A DNA stretch of 51,298 nt. It comes from Planctomycetota bacterium (GTDB lineage Bacteria; Planctomycetota; Phycisphaerae; Phycisphaerales; SM1A02). Positions within the stretch are counted from its first letter, which is position 1, and each line of letters opens with the position of its first letter. The notes below the pieces were generated by a model. The model was not told where the DNA came from. It made no database searches and saw only the letters and a program-made list of their open reading frames with translations. The stretch is from the NCBI GenBank assembly GCA_017859745.1, contig JAFMML010000019.1:1-51298 (forward strand), written 5' to 3'. The position numbers and the translations under genes were made by a program. Below, in pieces: positions 26,643-35,482 of this stretch.

Positions 26643-28679
26643 TCACGCTCCCGTGGCGAGCAGCTCGCTCCGCTTCGTGGCGACGGTGCCCCCGTGGGCC
26701 TTCACGAACCGACCCAGCGCCATCAGCGGGAAGTAGAGCCGATAGAGGTGGTACCGCAGGTAGAAGACCTTCGGAAAGCCGGTCCCGGTGAACTCGGTCT
26801 CGCACCACGAGCCGGCGGGATCGCCGTCTGGATTGCGCGAAGGATCCGCCGCGGCCCCGTCGTCGAGCTGCGTCGCGCAGAGCCACGCGATGGCGCGGGC
26901 GAGATCCGGATCGTTCGGCCCGTAGACCTCCTGCAGGATCATCGCCGCCCACGCGGTCTGAGACGCGGTCGAGGGTCCGCTGCCGACGAGCGACTCGTCC
27001 TCGTAGGAGTTCGCGGTCTCGCCGAAGGAGCCGTCCTCCTTCTGGATCGACTTGATCCACGCCCCGGCCCGCTGGATCCACGCGCTCGAGCGCGGCTCGC
27101 CGCAGCGGATCGGACCGATGACCGCCTGCCACGTACCGTAGATCCCGTTGACGCCCCAGCGCCCGAAGAACCAGCCGTCGAAACGCTGATGGCCCTTGAT
27201 GTAGCGGATCGCCCGCTCGATCGAAGGGTTGCTGCGATCGAGGTCGTGCCAGGAGAGGCACTCGAGCACGCGGCCGGTGATGTCGGGGCAGGAGGGATCC
27301 TGCATCGCGTTGTGGTCGGCGAAGGGCACGTGCTCGAGGATCGAGCGGTCCTCGGTGCGGTCGAACGCCGCCCAGCCGCCGTCGGCGTTCTGCATCGAGA
27401 GGATCCACTCGACGCCGCGCCGGCCTGCGGCGGAGTCTTCGTTGCCGCCGGTGCGCTCGAGCGCCATCGCCACCATCGCGGTGTCGTCGACGTCGGGGTA
27501 CCACGCGTTTTCGTACTCGAAGAACCAGCCGCTGCCGCGCGGCCCGCCCGGGACGTTTCGGATCCAGTCGCCGCGGAAGGTGCATTCCTTCGACCGAAGC
27601 CAGGCCGCGGCCCGCGACGCCGAGGCGTCGGACTCGTCGAGTCCGCAGTCGGCCAGCGCGTACAGGGCGATGCCGGTGTCCCACACCGGCGAGAAGCACG
27701 GCTGCAGGCGGATGCGGCCGCTCCGTTCGTCCTCGATCATGAACTCGTCGAGTTCGCGCTCGGCCCGGGCGACCAAGGCGTCGCTGCGGGGTCTCCCCAG
27801 GGCGTGCATCACGATCTGCCAATAGACCATCGGCGGAAAGATGGCGCCGAGACCCGCGGTCGGAGCCGGAGCGTCCTGGCCGGCCCGCTCCTCGATCCAC
27901 GAGATGCATCGCTCGATCGAACGGCCTCTCCACGGACTTCCTCCGAGCGAGCGGGCACCCTTGAGCAGCACGTCCACGGCCTTGAAGAATCCACGCCAGA
28001 ACGCGGGCGAGTCGGCCTTCATGGGAAGGCGATGTCGCGCCTTCTCGTCGACGTAGAGCTCGTCGATGTGCAGATGGCTCGGCAGTTCACGCACGGGGCG
28101 CAGGGCGCTCGTCACCGCGAGCGGCACGATCATCGTCCGGGTCCACGCGGCGACCTTGTCGAGGTGGAAGTAGCACCATCGCGGCAGCAGGACGATCTCG
28201 GGCGGAATCTCCGGCATCGCCTTCCAGGACACCTGGCCGAGACACGCGAGGAAGAACCGGCTGTAGGTGTTGATGCGCTCGGCGCCGCCCAGTTCGTGGA
28301 TGCGCTCGCGGGCCTCCCGCATGTGCGGGGCGTCGATCGGATCGCCGAACAGCTTCAGAACGAAGTAGCCCTTGACCGTCGCGCTCACGTCGATCGCCGA
28401 ACCGGGGTACTGCCCCCAGCCGCCGTCCTTGCGCTGCTGATGGCGGAGCTGGTCGGCGATCCGTCGCAGGGCCTCGGGGCCACGGCCATCTGCGAGCGGC
28501 TGGTCCTCCTGGCGGAGGATCCACTTCATCAGCAGATACTCGCTCTGCAGGATCGAGTCCCCCTCGAGTTCCGCGCACCAGTGGCCGTCGCCGCGCTGCA
28601 GGCTTCGCAACGCCTCGAGCGCTCGGCCGGCGCTGGTTGCGGCGCGATCGATGATGGTGGGCGCGGTGGGGCTGGACAT
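26643..28679 (-). CDS. shc: Squalene-hopene cyclase
   Basis: 678 residues, close to the family's 630-720. The enzyme folds squalene into hopene, the first committed step to hopanoid membrane lipids, and sits on the membrane as a monotopic protein. The protonating motif DxDD is present as DVDD at 396-399 (YPDVDDTAMV). Several QW repeats are visible (QQRKDGGWGQYPG, MQNADGGWAAFDR, IQKEDGSFGET). The WFFGRWGVNGIYGTW block near 520 and the C-terminal TGFPKVFYLRYHLYRLYFPLMALGRF are typical. No Shine-Dalgarno precedes the ATG. No squalene-forming genes (hpnC/D/E) are nearby in this window. Confidence 0.95.
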   Translation of the reverse strand: MSSPTAPTIIDRAATSAGRALEALRSLQRGDGHWCAELEGDSILQSEYLLMKWILRQEDQPLADGRGPEALRRIADQLRHQQRKDGGWGQYPGSAIDVSATVKGYFVLKLFGDPIDAPHMREARERIHELGGAERINTYSRFFLACLGQVSWKAMPEIPPEIVLLPRWCYFHLDKVAAWTRTMIVPLAVTSALRPVRELPSHLHIDELYVDEKARHRLPMKADSPAFWRGFFKAVDVLLKGARSLGGSPWRGRSIERCISWIEERAGQDAPAPTAGLGAIFPPMVYWQIVMHALGRPRSDALVARAERELDEFMIEDERSGRIRLQPCFSPVWDTGIALYALADCGLDESDASASRAAAWLRSKECTFRGDWIRNVPGGPRGSGWFFEYENAWYPDVDDTAMVAMALERTGGNEDSAAGRRGVEWILSMQNADGGWAAFDRTEDRSILEHVPFADHNAMQDPSCPDITGRVLECLSWHDLDRSNPSIERAIRYIKGHQRFDGWFFGRWGVNGIYGTWQAVIGPIRCGEPRSSAWIQRAGAWIKSIQKEDGSFGETANSYEDESLVGSGPSTASQTAWAAMILQEVYGPNDPDLARAIAWLCATQLDDGAAADPSRNPDGDPAGSWCETEFTGTGFPKVFYLRYHLYRLYFPLMALGRFVKAHGGTVATKRSELLATGA

Positions 28680-28797
28680 CGTGGGGCGGATCGCGGTGTT
28701 CGAGCGTGAACAAGCAGGAAGCGGCGATCCTACGGACCGCCGCTCGGGGGATTCAAGGTGCGTCTTCCGGTTCGGGGAGCGCGAACCGGAGTCGGGT

Positions 28798-30069
28798 CTA
28801 CCTGACCTCCTTCAGCGGGACGGGACGCCGCTCCCGAGCCGAGCGGATCGCCGCCTCGAGCACCCGCTGGGTCTCGAAGGCATCGGCGAAGTCCGGGATC
28901 GGGGCGACCGGAGTCCGGCCGGCGAGGTCGAGGGCGATGTCGGCGCACTCGCTCACGAATCCGTGCTCGTAGCCGATCAGGTGGGCCGGCGGCCAGTACG
29001 CCCCCGCGTAGGGATGGTCGTCGCCGTTGGTGCACATGATGCGGCTCCAGCCGCGCAGCTTCGAGGGCAGGGTGTCGTCCCACCAGAGCAGTTCGTTCAT
29101 GCGCTCGAAGTCGAAGCGGATCGAGCCCTTCTCGCCGTTCACCTCGATCTGGTTGCGGTTCTGGTTGCCGGTCGCAAGCCGCGTCGCCTCGAAGGTGCCC
29201 ACGGCGCCGCCGGTGAACCGGGCCAGGAAGAGCACGCAGTCGTCGACGGTGCTGCGGCCGCGCTTGGCGGACGCCCTTCCGCCCTTGCCGGAGATCGCAC
29301 CTCCTCCGCCGCCGGGAATCTCGCGATCGACCACGAAGGTCTTCTCGATCGCCCCGGAGACCTCGCTGAACTCCTCGCCGGTGACGAACCTCGCCATGTC
29401 GATGATGTGGGCGTTGAGGTCGCCGTGGGCGCCCGACCCTGCGACCTTCGAGTCGAAGCGCCACAGGAGGGGCGTGCCGGCGCGGCCCCAGTCCTGCAGA
29501 TAGCTCGCTCGCACGTGGAAGAGCGGACCGAGGCGGCCCTCCATCACCAGTTGCCGGGCGAACGCGATCGCGGGACAGCGGCGGTAGTTGAACCAGACGT
29601 AGGTGCGAAGACCTCGCTTGGCGGCCTTCTTCGCGGCATCCCGCATCGTCCGAGCTTGATCGAGGGTGGCGGCAAGCGGCTTCTCGCAGGCGACGTGCTT
29701 GCCCGCCTCGAGGGCCGCGATCGACATCTCCGCGTGCAGGTTGTTCGGCGTCGCGACGTCGACGAGATCGACCTCGTCGCCCTCGAGCAGGCTCATCCAG
29801 TCGGTGGTGGCGCGACTCCAGCCCCAGCGCTTCGCGAACGCCGCGGTCTCGCGGGAATCGCGGCCTGCGGCGGCGGCGAGTTCGAGGCCGCGCGGCAGAT
29901 CGAAGAAGCGATTCGCGCCGTTCCAACCGGTCGAGTGGGCACGCCCCATGAACTTGGTGCCGACGATCGCGACGCGGATCGGCGAGGTGTCGCGGGACGC
30001 TCGGGACGATCGATTCGTGGCCGCGCTCGCGATCTTGCGGGTCTTGCGACGGGGATCCTTCTTCGCCAT
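28798..30069 (-). CDS. Gfo/Idh/MocA family NAD(P)-dependent oxidoreductase
   Basis: 423 residues; GGAG lies 10-11 bases before the ATG. After a Lys/Arg/Ala-rich extension (1-29), the Rossmann fold begins with VAIVGTKFMGRAHS (about 33-46) and continues to the substrate-lysine motif EKPLA (about 129), with VDVATPNNLHAEM before it. The C-terminal alpha/beta half (about 155-400) holds the GDLNAHIIDMARFVTGE helix with a catalytic His. Members oxidise or reduce sugars and inositols; substrate unknown. The protein lacks a Tat leader, unlike many planctomycete relatives, so it is cytosolic. It is on the same strand as shc, 118 bases upstream of it. Confidence 0.88.
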   Translation of the reverse strand: MAKKDPRRKTRKIASAATNRSSRASRDTSPIRVAIVGTKFMGRAHSTGWNGANRFFDLPRGLELAAAAGRDSRETAAFAKRWGWSRATTDWMSLLEGDEVDLVDVATPNNLHAEMSIAALEAGKHVACEKPLAATLDQARTMRDAAKKAAKRGLRTYVWFNYRRCPAIAFARQLVMEGRLGPLFHVRASYLQDWGRAGTPLLWRFDSKVAGSGAHGDLNAHIIDMARFVTGEEFSEVSGAIEKTFVVDREIPGGGGGAISGKGGRASAKRGRSTVDDCVLFLARFTGGAVGTFEATRLATGNQNRNQIEVNGEKGSIRFDFERMNELLWWDDTLPSKLRGWSRIMCTNGDDHPYAGAYWPPAHLIGYEHGFVSECADIALDLAGRTPVAPIPDFADAFETQRVLEAAIRSARERRPVPLKEVR

Positions 30070-30209
30070 GCCGGGTGGCTCCTGTCGGTGCTGCGGGAGC
30101 CGGTCATGCTAATGCCAACCGATGCCGAGACCGCGACCTCGTCGTGCCGTGGTTGCGGCGCGGACGGATCGCCAACGGGACCCCGATCGCGCCCGCGGCG
30201 GATTCGATC

Positions 30210-30224
30210 GGGGGATCGTCCCCC
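30210..30224 (-). terminator. Hairpin directly after the 141-residue gene
   Basis: GGGGGATCGTCCCCC (6-bp stem GGGGGA/TCCCCC, TCG loop) abuts the stop codon at 30225 on the minus strand. No T-run follows. It could end or stabilise the transcript. Confidence 0.5.
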
Positions 30225-30650
30225 TCAGGCCGAGACCGGCGTGAATCGGACGCCGCTGGCGAAGTAGAAGTTGACGAGATCGCCGGTGGCGAACGCCGCG
30301 GCGTGCTGACCCTCGGCAAGGTGCACCCACATGGGGACCACGACGTCGGCGAGGATCCGATTGCCGGCCTGGTCCACCGCCAGCACGGTGCCCTGCACGA
30401 TGCGGGGATGGCCCAGCACCGGCTCGATGAAGCGCCCCCCCGCAACGGCGCGGTGGAGCTTGAGCGCCTGGCCCGAGATCACGCCGCGGACGCGCTTGCC
30501 CTCGGCCGGAAGCATGGCCGGGTCGCCCTCGAGTTCGAGATGCAGTTCGTAGTCGCTGCCCCCGAGGCGGAGGCCGATGCGTCCGTCGCGGACCCAGGCC
30601 ACTCGTCCCCGGCAGAGGTCGTCGATGGCCTGCACGGCGTCGTTGGACAT
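30225..30650 (-). CDS. Conserved-looking 141-residue protein of unknown function
   Basis: The ATG at 30650 (MSNDAVQAI) has AAGGAAG six bases upstream, a good Shine-Dalgarno that marks it as a real gene. There is no signal peptide or membrane segment. Predicted beta-rich: alternating hydrophobic strands such as RIGLRLGGSDYELHLEL, KRVRGVISGQALKLHRA and NRILADVVVPMWVHLAEG. I do not recognise the family. It lies downstream of the LolD-type ATPase gene with a 209-base gap, which contains a CCGATC-GCGA-GATCGG hairpin (30695-30710) and otherwise nothing I can identify; this suggests a separate transcript. Confidence 0.7.
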   Translation of the reverse strand: MSNDAVQAIDDLCRGRVAWVRDGRIGLRLGGSDYELHLELEGDPAMLPAEGKRVRGVISGQALKLHRAVAGGRFIEPVLGHPRIVQGTVLAVDQAGNRILADVVVPMWVHLAEGQHAAAFATGDLVNFYFASGVRFTPVSA

Positions 30651-30694
30651 GGCGACTTCCTTCCTTGCAGAGCAGTCGGGCAGCGCAGTCGGGT

Positions 30695-30710
30695 CCGATC
30701 GCGAGATCGG
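30695..30710 (-). terminator. Hairpin after the LolD-type gene
   Basis: CCGATC/GATCGG with a 4-base loop, flanked by GGG and CCC that could extend the stem across a bulge. It lies about 150 bases beyond the ATPase stop codon, in the gap before the 141-residue gene. No T-run; weak evidence. Confidence 0.3.
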
Positions 30711-30859
30711 GGCCCAGTCGCGGAGGGGACGTGGTTCGCGAGCCAGACCGGCGCCTCGGTCGAGGGGTTCGGAAGGAGCTCGGAGGCCGGCGGCCTCGGG
30801 GCAGAGGGTAGCCGGTCGGAGCCGACCGGTCAGCCCCCGCCGGGTCTTGCGGCGGCCGA

Positions 30860-31606
30860 TCAGATCTCGGGCGCCCCGTCCACCCGGCCGTCGCGAAGCC
30901 AAAGCGTCCGATCGGCTCGCTCGCCGATGCCGGCATCGTGGGTGACCATCACGATCGTCAGGCCGCGACGGTGCTCCTCTGCGAGCAGGTCGAGGATCTC
31001 GCCGCCGGTCTTTCGGTCGAGGTTGCCGGTGGGCTCGTCGGCAAGCAGCACCGCCGGGCGGTTGGCGAGGGCCCGGGCGATCGCGACCCGCTGCCGTTCG
31101 CCGCCGGAGAGTTCCCGCGGCCGGTGCTTCAGGCGGTGTCCGAGACCGAACCGCTCGAGCAGATCGATCGCACGCTCGCGGATCTCGCTGCGCCGCGATC
31201 TCCAGAGCAGCGGCACCTGGCCCACGAGGGCCGGCAGCACCGCGTTCTCGACGACCGAGAGTTCCGGAAGCAGGTGGTAGAACTGGAACACGAAGCCGAT
31301 CTCGCGATTGCGATAGCGGTCGAGCGCACGGTTGGAGAGGCGTTCGATCGCCCGGCCTCGAAAGCGGACCTCTCCTCCGTCGGCGTTGCGGCCGACGCGG
31401 TCGGCCCGGTCGAGACCGCCGAGGATGTGCAGAAGGGTGCTCTTGCCGGAGCCGCTGGAGCCCATCACCGCGAGCCATTCCCCCTCCCGCACCGCCAGCG
31501 AGGCGCCGTGCAGGACCGGGACCTCGATCGCGCCGAGGCGGTAGGTCTTGCGCACGTCCTGCGCCTCGAGGAGCGGCGTCGCGACGACGGCGGGGGCGTC
31601 ACTCAT
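30860..31606 (-). CDS. LolD-type ABC transporter ATP-binding protein
   Basis: 248 residues. All ATPase motifs are present: Walker A GSSGSGKST (about 50-58), Q-loop VFQFYHLLPELSV, signature LSGGERQRVAIARAL, Walker B VLLADEPTGNLD and switch His in VTHD. The sequence type (DVRKTYRLGAIEVPVLHG) matches the MacB/LolD class, which drives lipoprotein release or efflux from the inner membrane. Its ATG overlaps the end of the permease gene by eight bases, so they form a unit. With one permease gene it would make a homodimeric permease complex. Naming it LolD is a family-level call only. Confidence 0.88.
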   Translation of the reverse strand: MSDAPAVVATPLLEAQDVRKTYRLGAIEVPVLHGASLAVREGEWLAVMGSSGSGKSTLLHILGGLDRADRVGRNADGGEVRFRGRAIERLSNRALDRYRNREIGFVFQFYHLLPELSVVENAVLPALVGQVPLLWRSRRSEIRERAIDLLERFGLGHRLKHRPRELSGGERQRVAIARALANRPAVLLADEPTGNLDRKTGGEILDLLAEEHRRGLTIVMVTHDAGIGERADRTLWLRDGRVDGAPEI

Positions 31607-33239
31607 AGCGAAGCGCCCTCACGGGATCGGTGTCGGCGGCCTTCGCGGCTGGAATCGCCGCGCCGAGGATGCTGAAGACCACCGCCCCGATCATGGTCGC
31701 CCCGGCCCGAAGGAGGTCGACGCGACTGGGAATGCGATCGAAGTAGTAGACGCTTGGATCCCACATGACCGCGCCCTCGTGGCGCGACAGGCCGAAGGCG
31801 ATCGCGGCCAGCAGGATCGTCGCCAGCGACCAGATCAGGCCGTGCAGCAGGGAGCCGCGCCACGCCGCCACGACGGTCGCCAGCAGCGCCGCCGCGGCGA
31901 GTCCGCCGGCGACGATCACCGACCATGTCGGTGCCGCCTCGCCCATCGCGTCGTGGATCGCATTGATGTTGTCGACGACCAGCCAGCCGAGTCCGAGCCC
32001 GACGCAGGCGCCGATCACGCCGATCACGAGTCCCCACTGCAGGAAGATCCAGAGGATGCCCGAGCGCGACGCGCCCACGGCCCGCAGGATGCCGATGTCG
32101 CGGGTCTTCTCGTGGACGATCGCCCAGAAGATCGACAGCACCAGCGCGGCGCTCACCACGTAGATGATCGAGAAGAGCACGTTCATCAGATCGCGCTCCT
32201 TCTCGACCGGGGCGATGAGATCGCGCAGCCGCTCCTCCCACGTCTGGATGTCGACGAAGGAGGGCGGCTTCACCTTCGCCTCGGGATCGTCCCGAAGCTC
32301 GGCGAGGAAGCGGTCGTACGCCGCGGAGACCGCGTACTTGAGTTCCGGTGGCGGGAGGCCGTCGTCGCCGCGCACGAGGATGGTCGTCGCCCGCGACGGA
32401 CTTCGGCCGATGACCAGCGGTCGGCCGTTCTCGTCGCGTTCGCCGTCGGGGTCGTACAGCGGACCGCCGGCCATGCGCAGCAGCCGTTGCCCCTCGGCGA
32501 GGCCGATCATCACCCGCTGGCTGTCGACCTGATAGACCTTGCTGTGGAACTCGTTGGCGATTCGGAATCGCCCCTCGCGAGGCTCGGCGATCCGTCCGCC
32601 GCTCGACACCGGCACCAGCGACAGCGTCACGTCGTGCAGCGGCATCCACGCCTCGCTCGGCGTCGGTCGATAGGTCCCGCGTCTGGTCCGCGAGTTGAAC
32701 GGGGAGATCTCGATGCCGAGGACCATGCCCGGCTCGACGTCGGGATCGTTGATCGCCAGCGCGTCGTCGAGCTTGTGGAAGGTCTCGTCGAGCCGGGGGT
32801 CGCGCTCGTCGAGTTCGGCCCGCTCGTCGTCGGTCGGGGCCCGCCAGTAGACCGCCTCGGCGAAGCCCGTGACCTCCGCGAGCGAACGCGGGTCCACCGC
32901 CCAGACCTGGACCGGCTCGACGCGGCTCTCGCCGTCGCGGCCGTAGGGCATGCGGACGAGGCCGAAGGTTTCGATCAGCGGGCTCGCGGCGTGGACCCCG
33001 GGGGTCTCGTCGAGGATCTCGAGGAACCGCTCGTAGTCGGGAATCCCGACGATCTCGTGGGTGACGACGACGTCGCCCATCAGGGTCCGTCCGCTCGACC
33101 GGAGCATGTCGAGGAAGCCCGTCATCACCGAGACCACGATGACCACGAGGGCCACGTTCAAGGCGACCGCGAGCACCGCGATCAGCGGGATCACCCTCGA
33201 GGCGAGGTATCGGTTGGCGAGCAGCGAGGCGTAGACCAT
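31599..33239 (-). CDS. LolC/LolE-type ABC transporter permease
   Basis: 546 residues. One N-terminal membrane segment at about 15-40 (VIPLIAVLAVALNVALVVIVVSVMTGFLDML), a periplasmic domain of roughly 320 residues, then membrane segments near 370-400, 415-440, 460-480 and 520-540 with the FtsX-like signature (EKTRDIGILRAVGASRSGI). A further hydrophobic stretch with a long loop (WSLATILLAAIAFGL) splits the usual three-helix C-terminal block, which is longer than in E. coli LolC. It closes with AAKAADTDPVRALRYE, standard for the family. It starts 13 bases after nnrE on the same strand. Confidence 0.87.
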   Translation of the reverse strand: MVYASLLANRYLASRVIPLIAVLAVALNVALVVIVVSVMTGFLDMLRSSGRTLMGDVVVTHEIVGIPDYERFLEILDETPGVHAASPLIETFGLVRMPYGRDGESRVEPVQVWAVDPRSLAEVTGFAEAVYWRAPTDDERAELDERDPRLDETFHKLDDALAINDPDVEPGMVLGIEISPFNSRTRRGTYRPTPSEAWMPLHDVTLSLVPVSSGGRIAEPREGRFRIANEFHSKVYQVDSQRVMIGLAEGQRLLRMAGGPLYDPDGERDENGRPLVIGRSPSRATTILVRGDDGLPPPELKYAVSAAYDRFLAELRDDPEAKVKPPSFVDIQTWEERLRDLIAPVEKERDLMNVLFSIIYVVSAALVLSIFWAIVHEKTRDIGILRAVGASRSGILWIFLQWGLVIGVIGACVGLGLGWLVVDNINAIHDAMGEAAPTWSVIVAGGLAAAALLATVVAAWRGSLLHGLIWSLATILLAAIAFGLSRHEGAVMWDPSVYYFDRIPSRVDLLRAGATMIGAVVFSILGAAIPAAKAADTDPVRALRYE

Positions 33240-33252
33240 GCGAGGTCGGCGA

Positions 33253-34086
33253 TCATAGGTCGCCGTCGCGAGGTCTTCGGATCTCGCGGGGCGCTCGCAG
33301 TCCCGCCCGGGACTCGGATACGACGCGGCTGGTCGAGACGCGGGCGAACTCCCGCAGGATCGCCTCGGGCGTGCCCAGCGAGACGACCACCACTTCGCCG
33401 AGGCGGGACTGGGCCGAGAGCTGCAGCATGGCGGGCTTGATCGCCGCGAAGGTCGTGGTGACCGTCGCCCGGACCGAGGCCCCGAGCATCTCGCCGGTGT
33501 CCGCGTCGAGGCCGGAGGGCAGATCGACCGCCACGATCGGGGCCGCGAGTCGATCGAGGGCCTCGATGGCGGCGCGGACCGCGCCCTCGACCGGCCGATC
33601 GAGGCCGGTGCCGAAGATGGCGTCGACGACGATCGAGACCCTTGGATTCCACGCCTTCGGATCGGCGGATCCGAAGCGGATCAGGTTGGACAGGTCCGCG
33701 AGTCGCTCGGCGGAGCGTCGCATGACCGCGGCGTCGCCGCCTCGCTTCGTCGCGGCCAGCGCCGCGATCTCGACGGGAACGCCCTCGACCGCGAGATGTC
33801 GGGCGATGGCGAACCCGTCTCCGCCGTTGTTGCCGCCGCCGCAGACGATCAGCACGGGTCGGCTTCTCGTGGGTTCGGGCAGAAGTCCCTCGTCGATCCG
33901 TGCGAGGATCTCGGCCGCCACGCCGAGCGAGGCCCGTTCCATCAGGAGAAGTCCGGACACGCCCATGCGGTCGTGCATCGCCGCGTCGAGTCGACGAGCT
34001 CCATCGCGATCGAGGACCAGCGTGCGTCGGCGCGGTCGCGGAGCGACGGGGGGCGAAGGTTCGTCGTGGCCGGTGCGGCGGGGCAT
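33253..34086 (-). CDS. nnrE: NAD(P)H-hydrate epimerase (YjeF N-terminal domain)
   Basis: 277 residues from the ATG at 34086, preceded by GGAGG; an upstream in-frame ATG at 34113 is less likely. The enzyme interconverts the R and S forms of hydrated NAD(P)H so that the dehydratase can repair them. Signature parts: CGGGNNGGDGFAIARHL for substrate binding, VDAIFGTGLDRPVEG, and VDLPSGLDADTGEMLG with the conserved Asp. The C-terminal kinase-like dehydratase domain (NnrD) found in the E. coli fusion is absent; it must be encoded elsewhere. An Arg/Pro-rich leader of 25 residues precedes the domain. First gene of the minus-strand unit with the Lol-type exporter. Confidence 0.88.
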   Translation of the reverse strand: MPRRTGHDEPSPPVAPRPRRRTLVLDRDGARRLDAAMHDRMGVSGLLLMERASLGVAAEILARIDEGLLPEPTRSRPVLIVCGGGNNGGDGFAIARHLAVEGVPVEIAALAATKRGGDAAVMRRSAERLADLSNLIRFGSADPKAWNPRVSIVVDAIFGTGLDRPVEGAVRAAIEALDRLAAPIVAVDLPSGLDADTGEMLGASVRATVTTTFAAIKPAMLQLSAQSRLGEVVVVSLGTPEAILREFARVSTSRVVSESRAGLRAPREIRRPRDGDL

Positions 34087-34125
34087 GGGCCTCCGATCTT
34101 CGCAGATCCGCATCCCCGTGCGGAG

Positions 34126-34131
34126 TAGACT
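34126..34131 (+). promoter_or_regulatory. Possible -10 box before the glycosyltransferase gene
   Basis: TAGACT in the context GAGTAGACTTGCGACTCG, 62 bases before the ATG at 34193, in the 106-base divergent gap with nnrE. The same TAGACT box stands at 47991. Confidence 0.35.
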
Positions 34132-34192
34132 TGCGACTCGCCGGTGTCGACGCCCCGAGTCGGGGTGCGTCCGCCGAGGAGACGCTGCGCCG

Positions 34193-35482
34193 ATGACTCT
34201 CGATCACGTCACCACGCTGTTCGCGCTGCTCGCGACGGCGGCGTGCATCGGGGGCACCGCCTACTGGGCGGTGGTGTGGTACCGCCTGCACCGGATGATG
34301 CCGATGATCCCGACGGTGGAGGAGCACGCGGTCGCGGACGTAGACGACACGGACCTCGTCACCGTCGTCGTGCCGGCCCACAACGAGGCCAGGGTCGTCG
34401 CCCGCTGCGCCGAGGCGCTGCTCGCCCAGGACCATCGATCGCTCGAGATCGTCTTCGTGCTCGACCGCTGCACCGACGAGACCGCCGCGATCCTGCGTCG
34501 CACCGTCGGAAGCGACCCTCGCGTGCGGATCGTCGAAAACGATCGATGTCCCGAGGACTGGGCGGGAAAGTGCCACGCGGCGTCGCTCGGGGCCGCGGTC
34601 GCGAAGGGCAGATGGATCGTCTTCACCGACGCCGACGTGCGGTTTGCGCCGCACCTCGTGGGAGCCGCCCTGCGCACGGCGAAGGCCCGCGAATGCGGTC
34701 TTCTGAGCCTCGTGGGTCGCCTCGAGGCCGGATCGTGGTTCGAGCAGGTCCTGCAGCCGCCGGCTGCGGTGGGACTGCTGCGGATCTTCCCGCTCGATCG
34801 CGCCAACCGCCTGCATCGACCACGGGCCTTCGCCAACGGCCAGTTCATGCTGTTCGATCGCCAGGCCTACGACGCCGTGGGAGGTCATGCCGCGGTCAAG
34901 CACGACCTGCTCGAGGATCTCGCCTTCGCGCGACGGGTGAACGAGGCGGGCATCCGGCTCGGCGTGGCGACCGCCAAGGACTCGATGGGGGTCAGCATGT
35001 ATCCCTCCTTCGAGGCGATGCGGCGCGGCTGGCGTCGGATCTTCATCGAGGCGTGCGGTCGGTCCTCGCGGCGGATGCGTCGCTACGCGATCCGTACCGC
35101 CGGTGCGGCGCTGCTTCCCGTGGCCGTGGTCGCGGCGTGCGCCTTCGCGGTCCATGCGTGGAGCGTCGGCCACGTCCCCGCCGCGACGGGCCTCGTCTCG
35201 GTCGCCGCCGCGGCGGTCGTGGTGCAGACGTTTGCGCTGCGTCGCATCTATCGGTCGATGGCGATGCCGGGAACCGCGGTGCTCTGGTTCTCGATCGGAT
35301 GTCTCGTGGTCGCCAACGAACTGCGCCGCGGCGCCCATCACCTCGAGTCGGGACGTCCGGTTCGTTGGGGTGGACGCGAGTACATCCTGCAGTCGTACGA
35401 GGCCTCGACATCGGCCTTGCCGTCGTCCAACGCCGCTTCCGGTTCTCCAGAGTCCCCCGATCGAGTCGCCGAACACGCATGA
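34193..35482 (+). CDS. Membrane-bound family 2 glycosyltransferase (HpnB-like)
   Basis: 429 residues; GAGGAG lies about 12 bases before the ATG. A membrane segment at 5-28 precedes a GT-A domain: VTVVVPAHNEARVV, VFVLDRCTDETA, IVENDRCPEDWAGK, metal-binding FTDADVRFAP, the acceptor motif LLEDLAFARRV and the closing RRGWRRI. Two more membrane segments follow at about 305-355, and a Ser/Pro-rich tail. The segment ENDRCPEDWAGKCHA...TDADV is close to hopanoid-associated HpnB and carotenoid glycosyltransferases, and shc lies 5.5 kb away; a role with hopanoids is therefore possible but unproven. Its stop codon overlaps the surE start (ATGA). Confidence 0.82.
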   Translation: MTLDHVTTLFALLATAACIGGTAYWAVVWYRLHRMMPMIPTVEEHAVADVDDTDLVTVVVPAHNEARVVARCAEALLAQDHRSLEIVFVLDRCTDETAAILRRTVGSDPRVRIVENDRCPEDWAGKCHAASLGAAVAKGRWIVFTDADVRFAPHLVGAALRTAKARECGLLSLVGRLEAGSWFEQVLQPPAAVGLLRIFPLDRANRLHRPRAFANGQFMLFDRQAYDAVGGHAAVKHDLLEDLAFARRVNEAGIRLGVATAKDSMGVSMYPSFEAMRRGWRRIFIEACGRSSRRMRRYAIRTAGAALLPVAVVAACAFAVHAWSVGHVPAATGLVSVAAAAVVVQTFALRRIYRSMAMPGTAVLWFSIGCLVVANELRRGAHHLESGRPVRWGGREYILQSYEASTSALPSSNAASGSPESPDRVAEHA

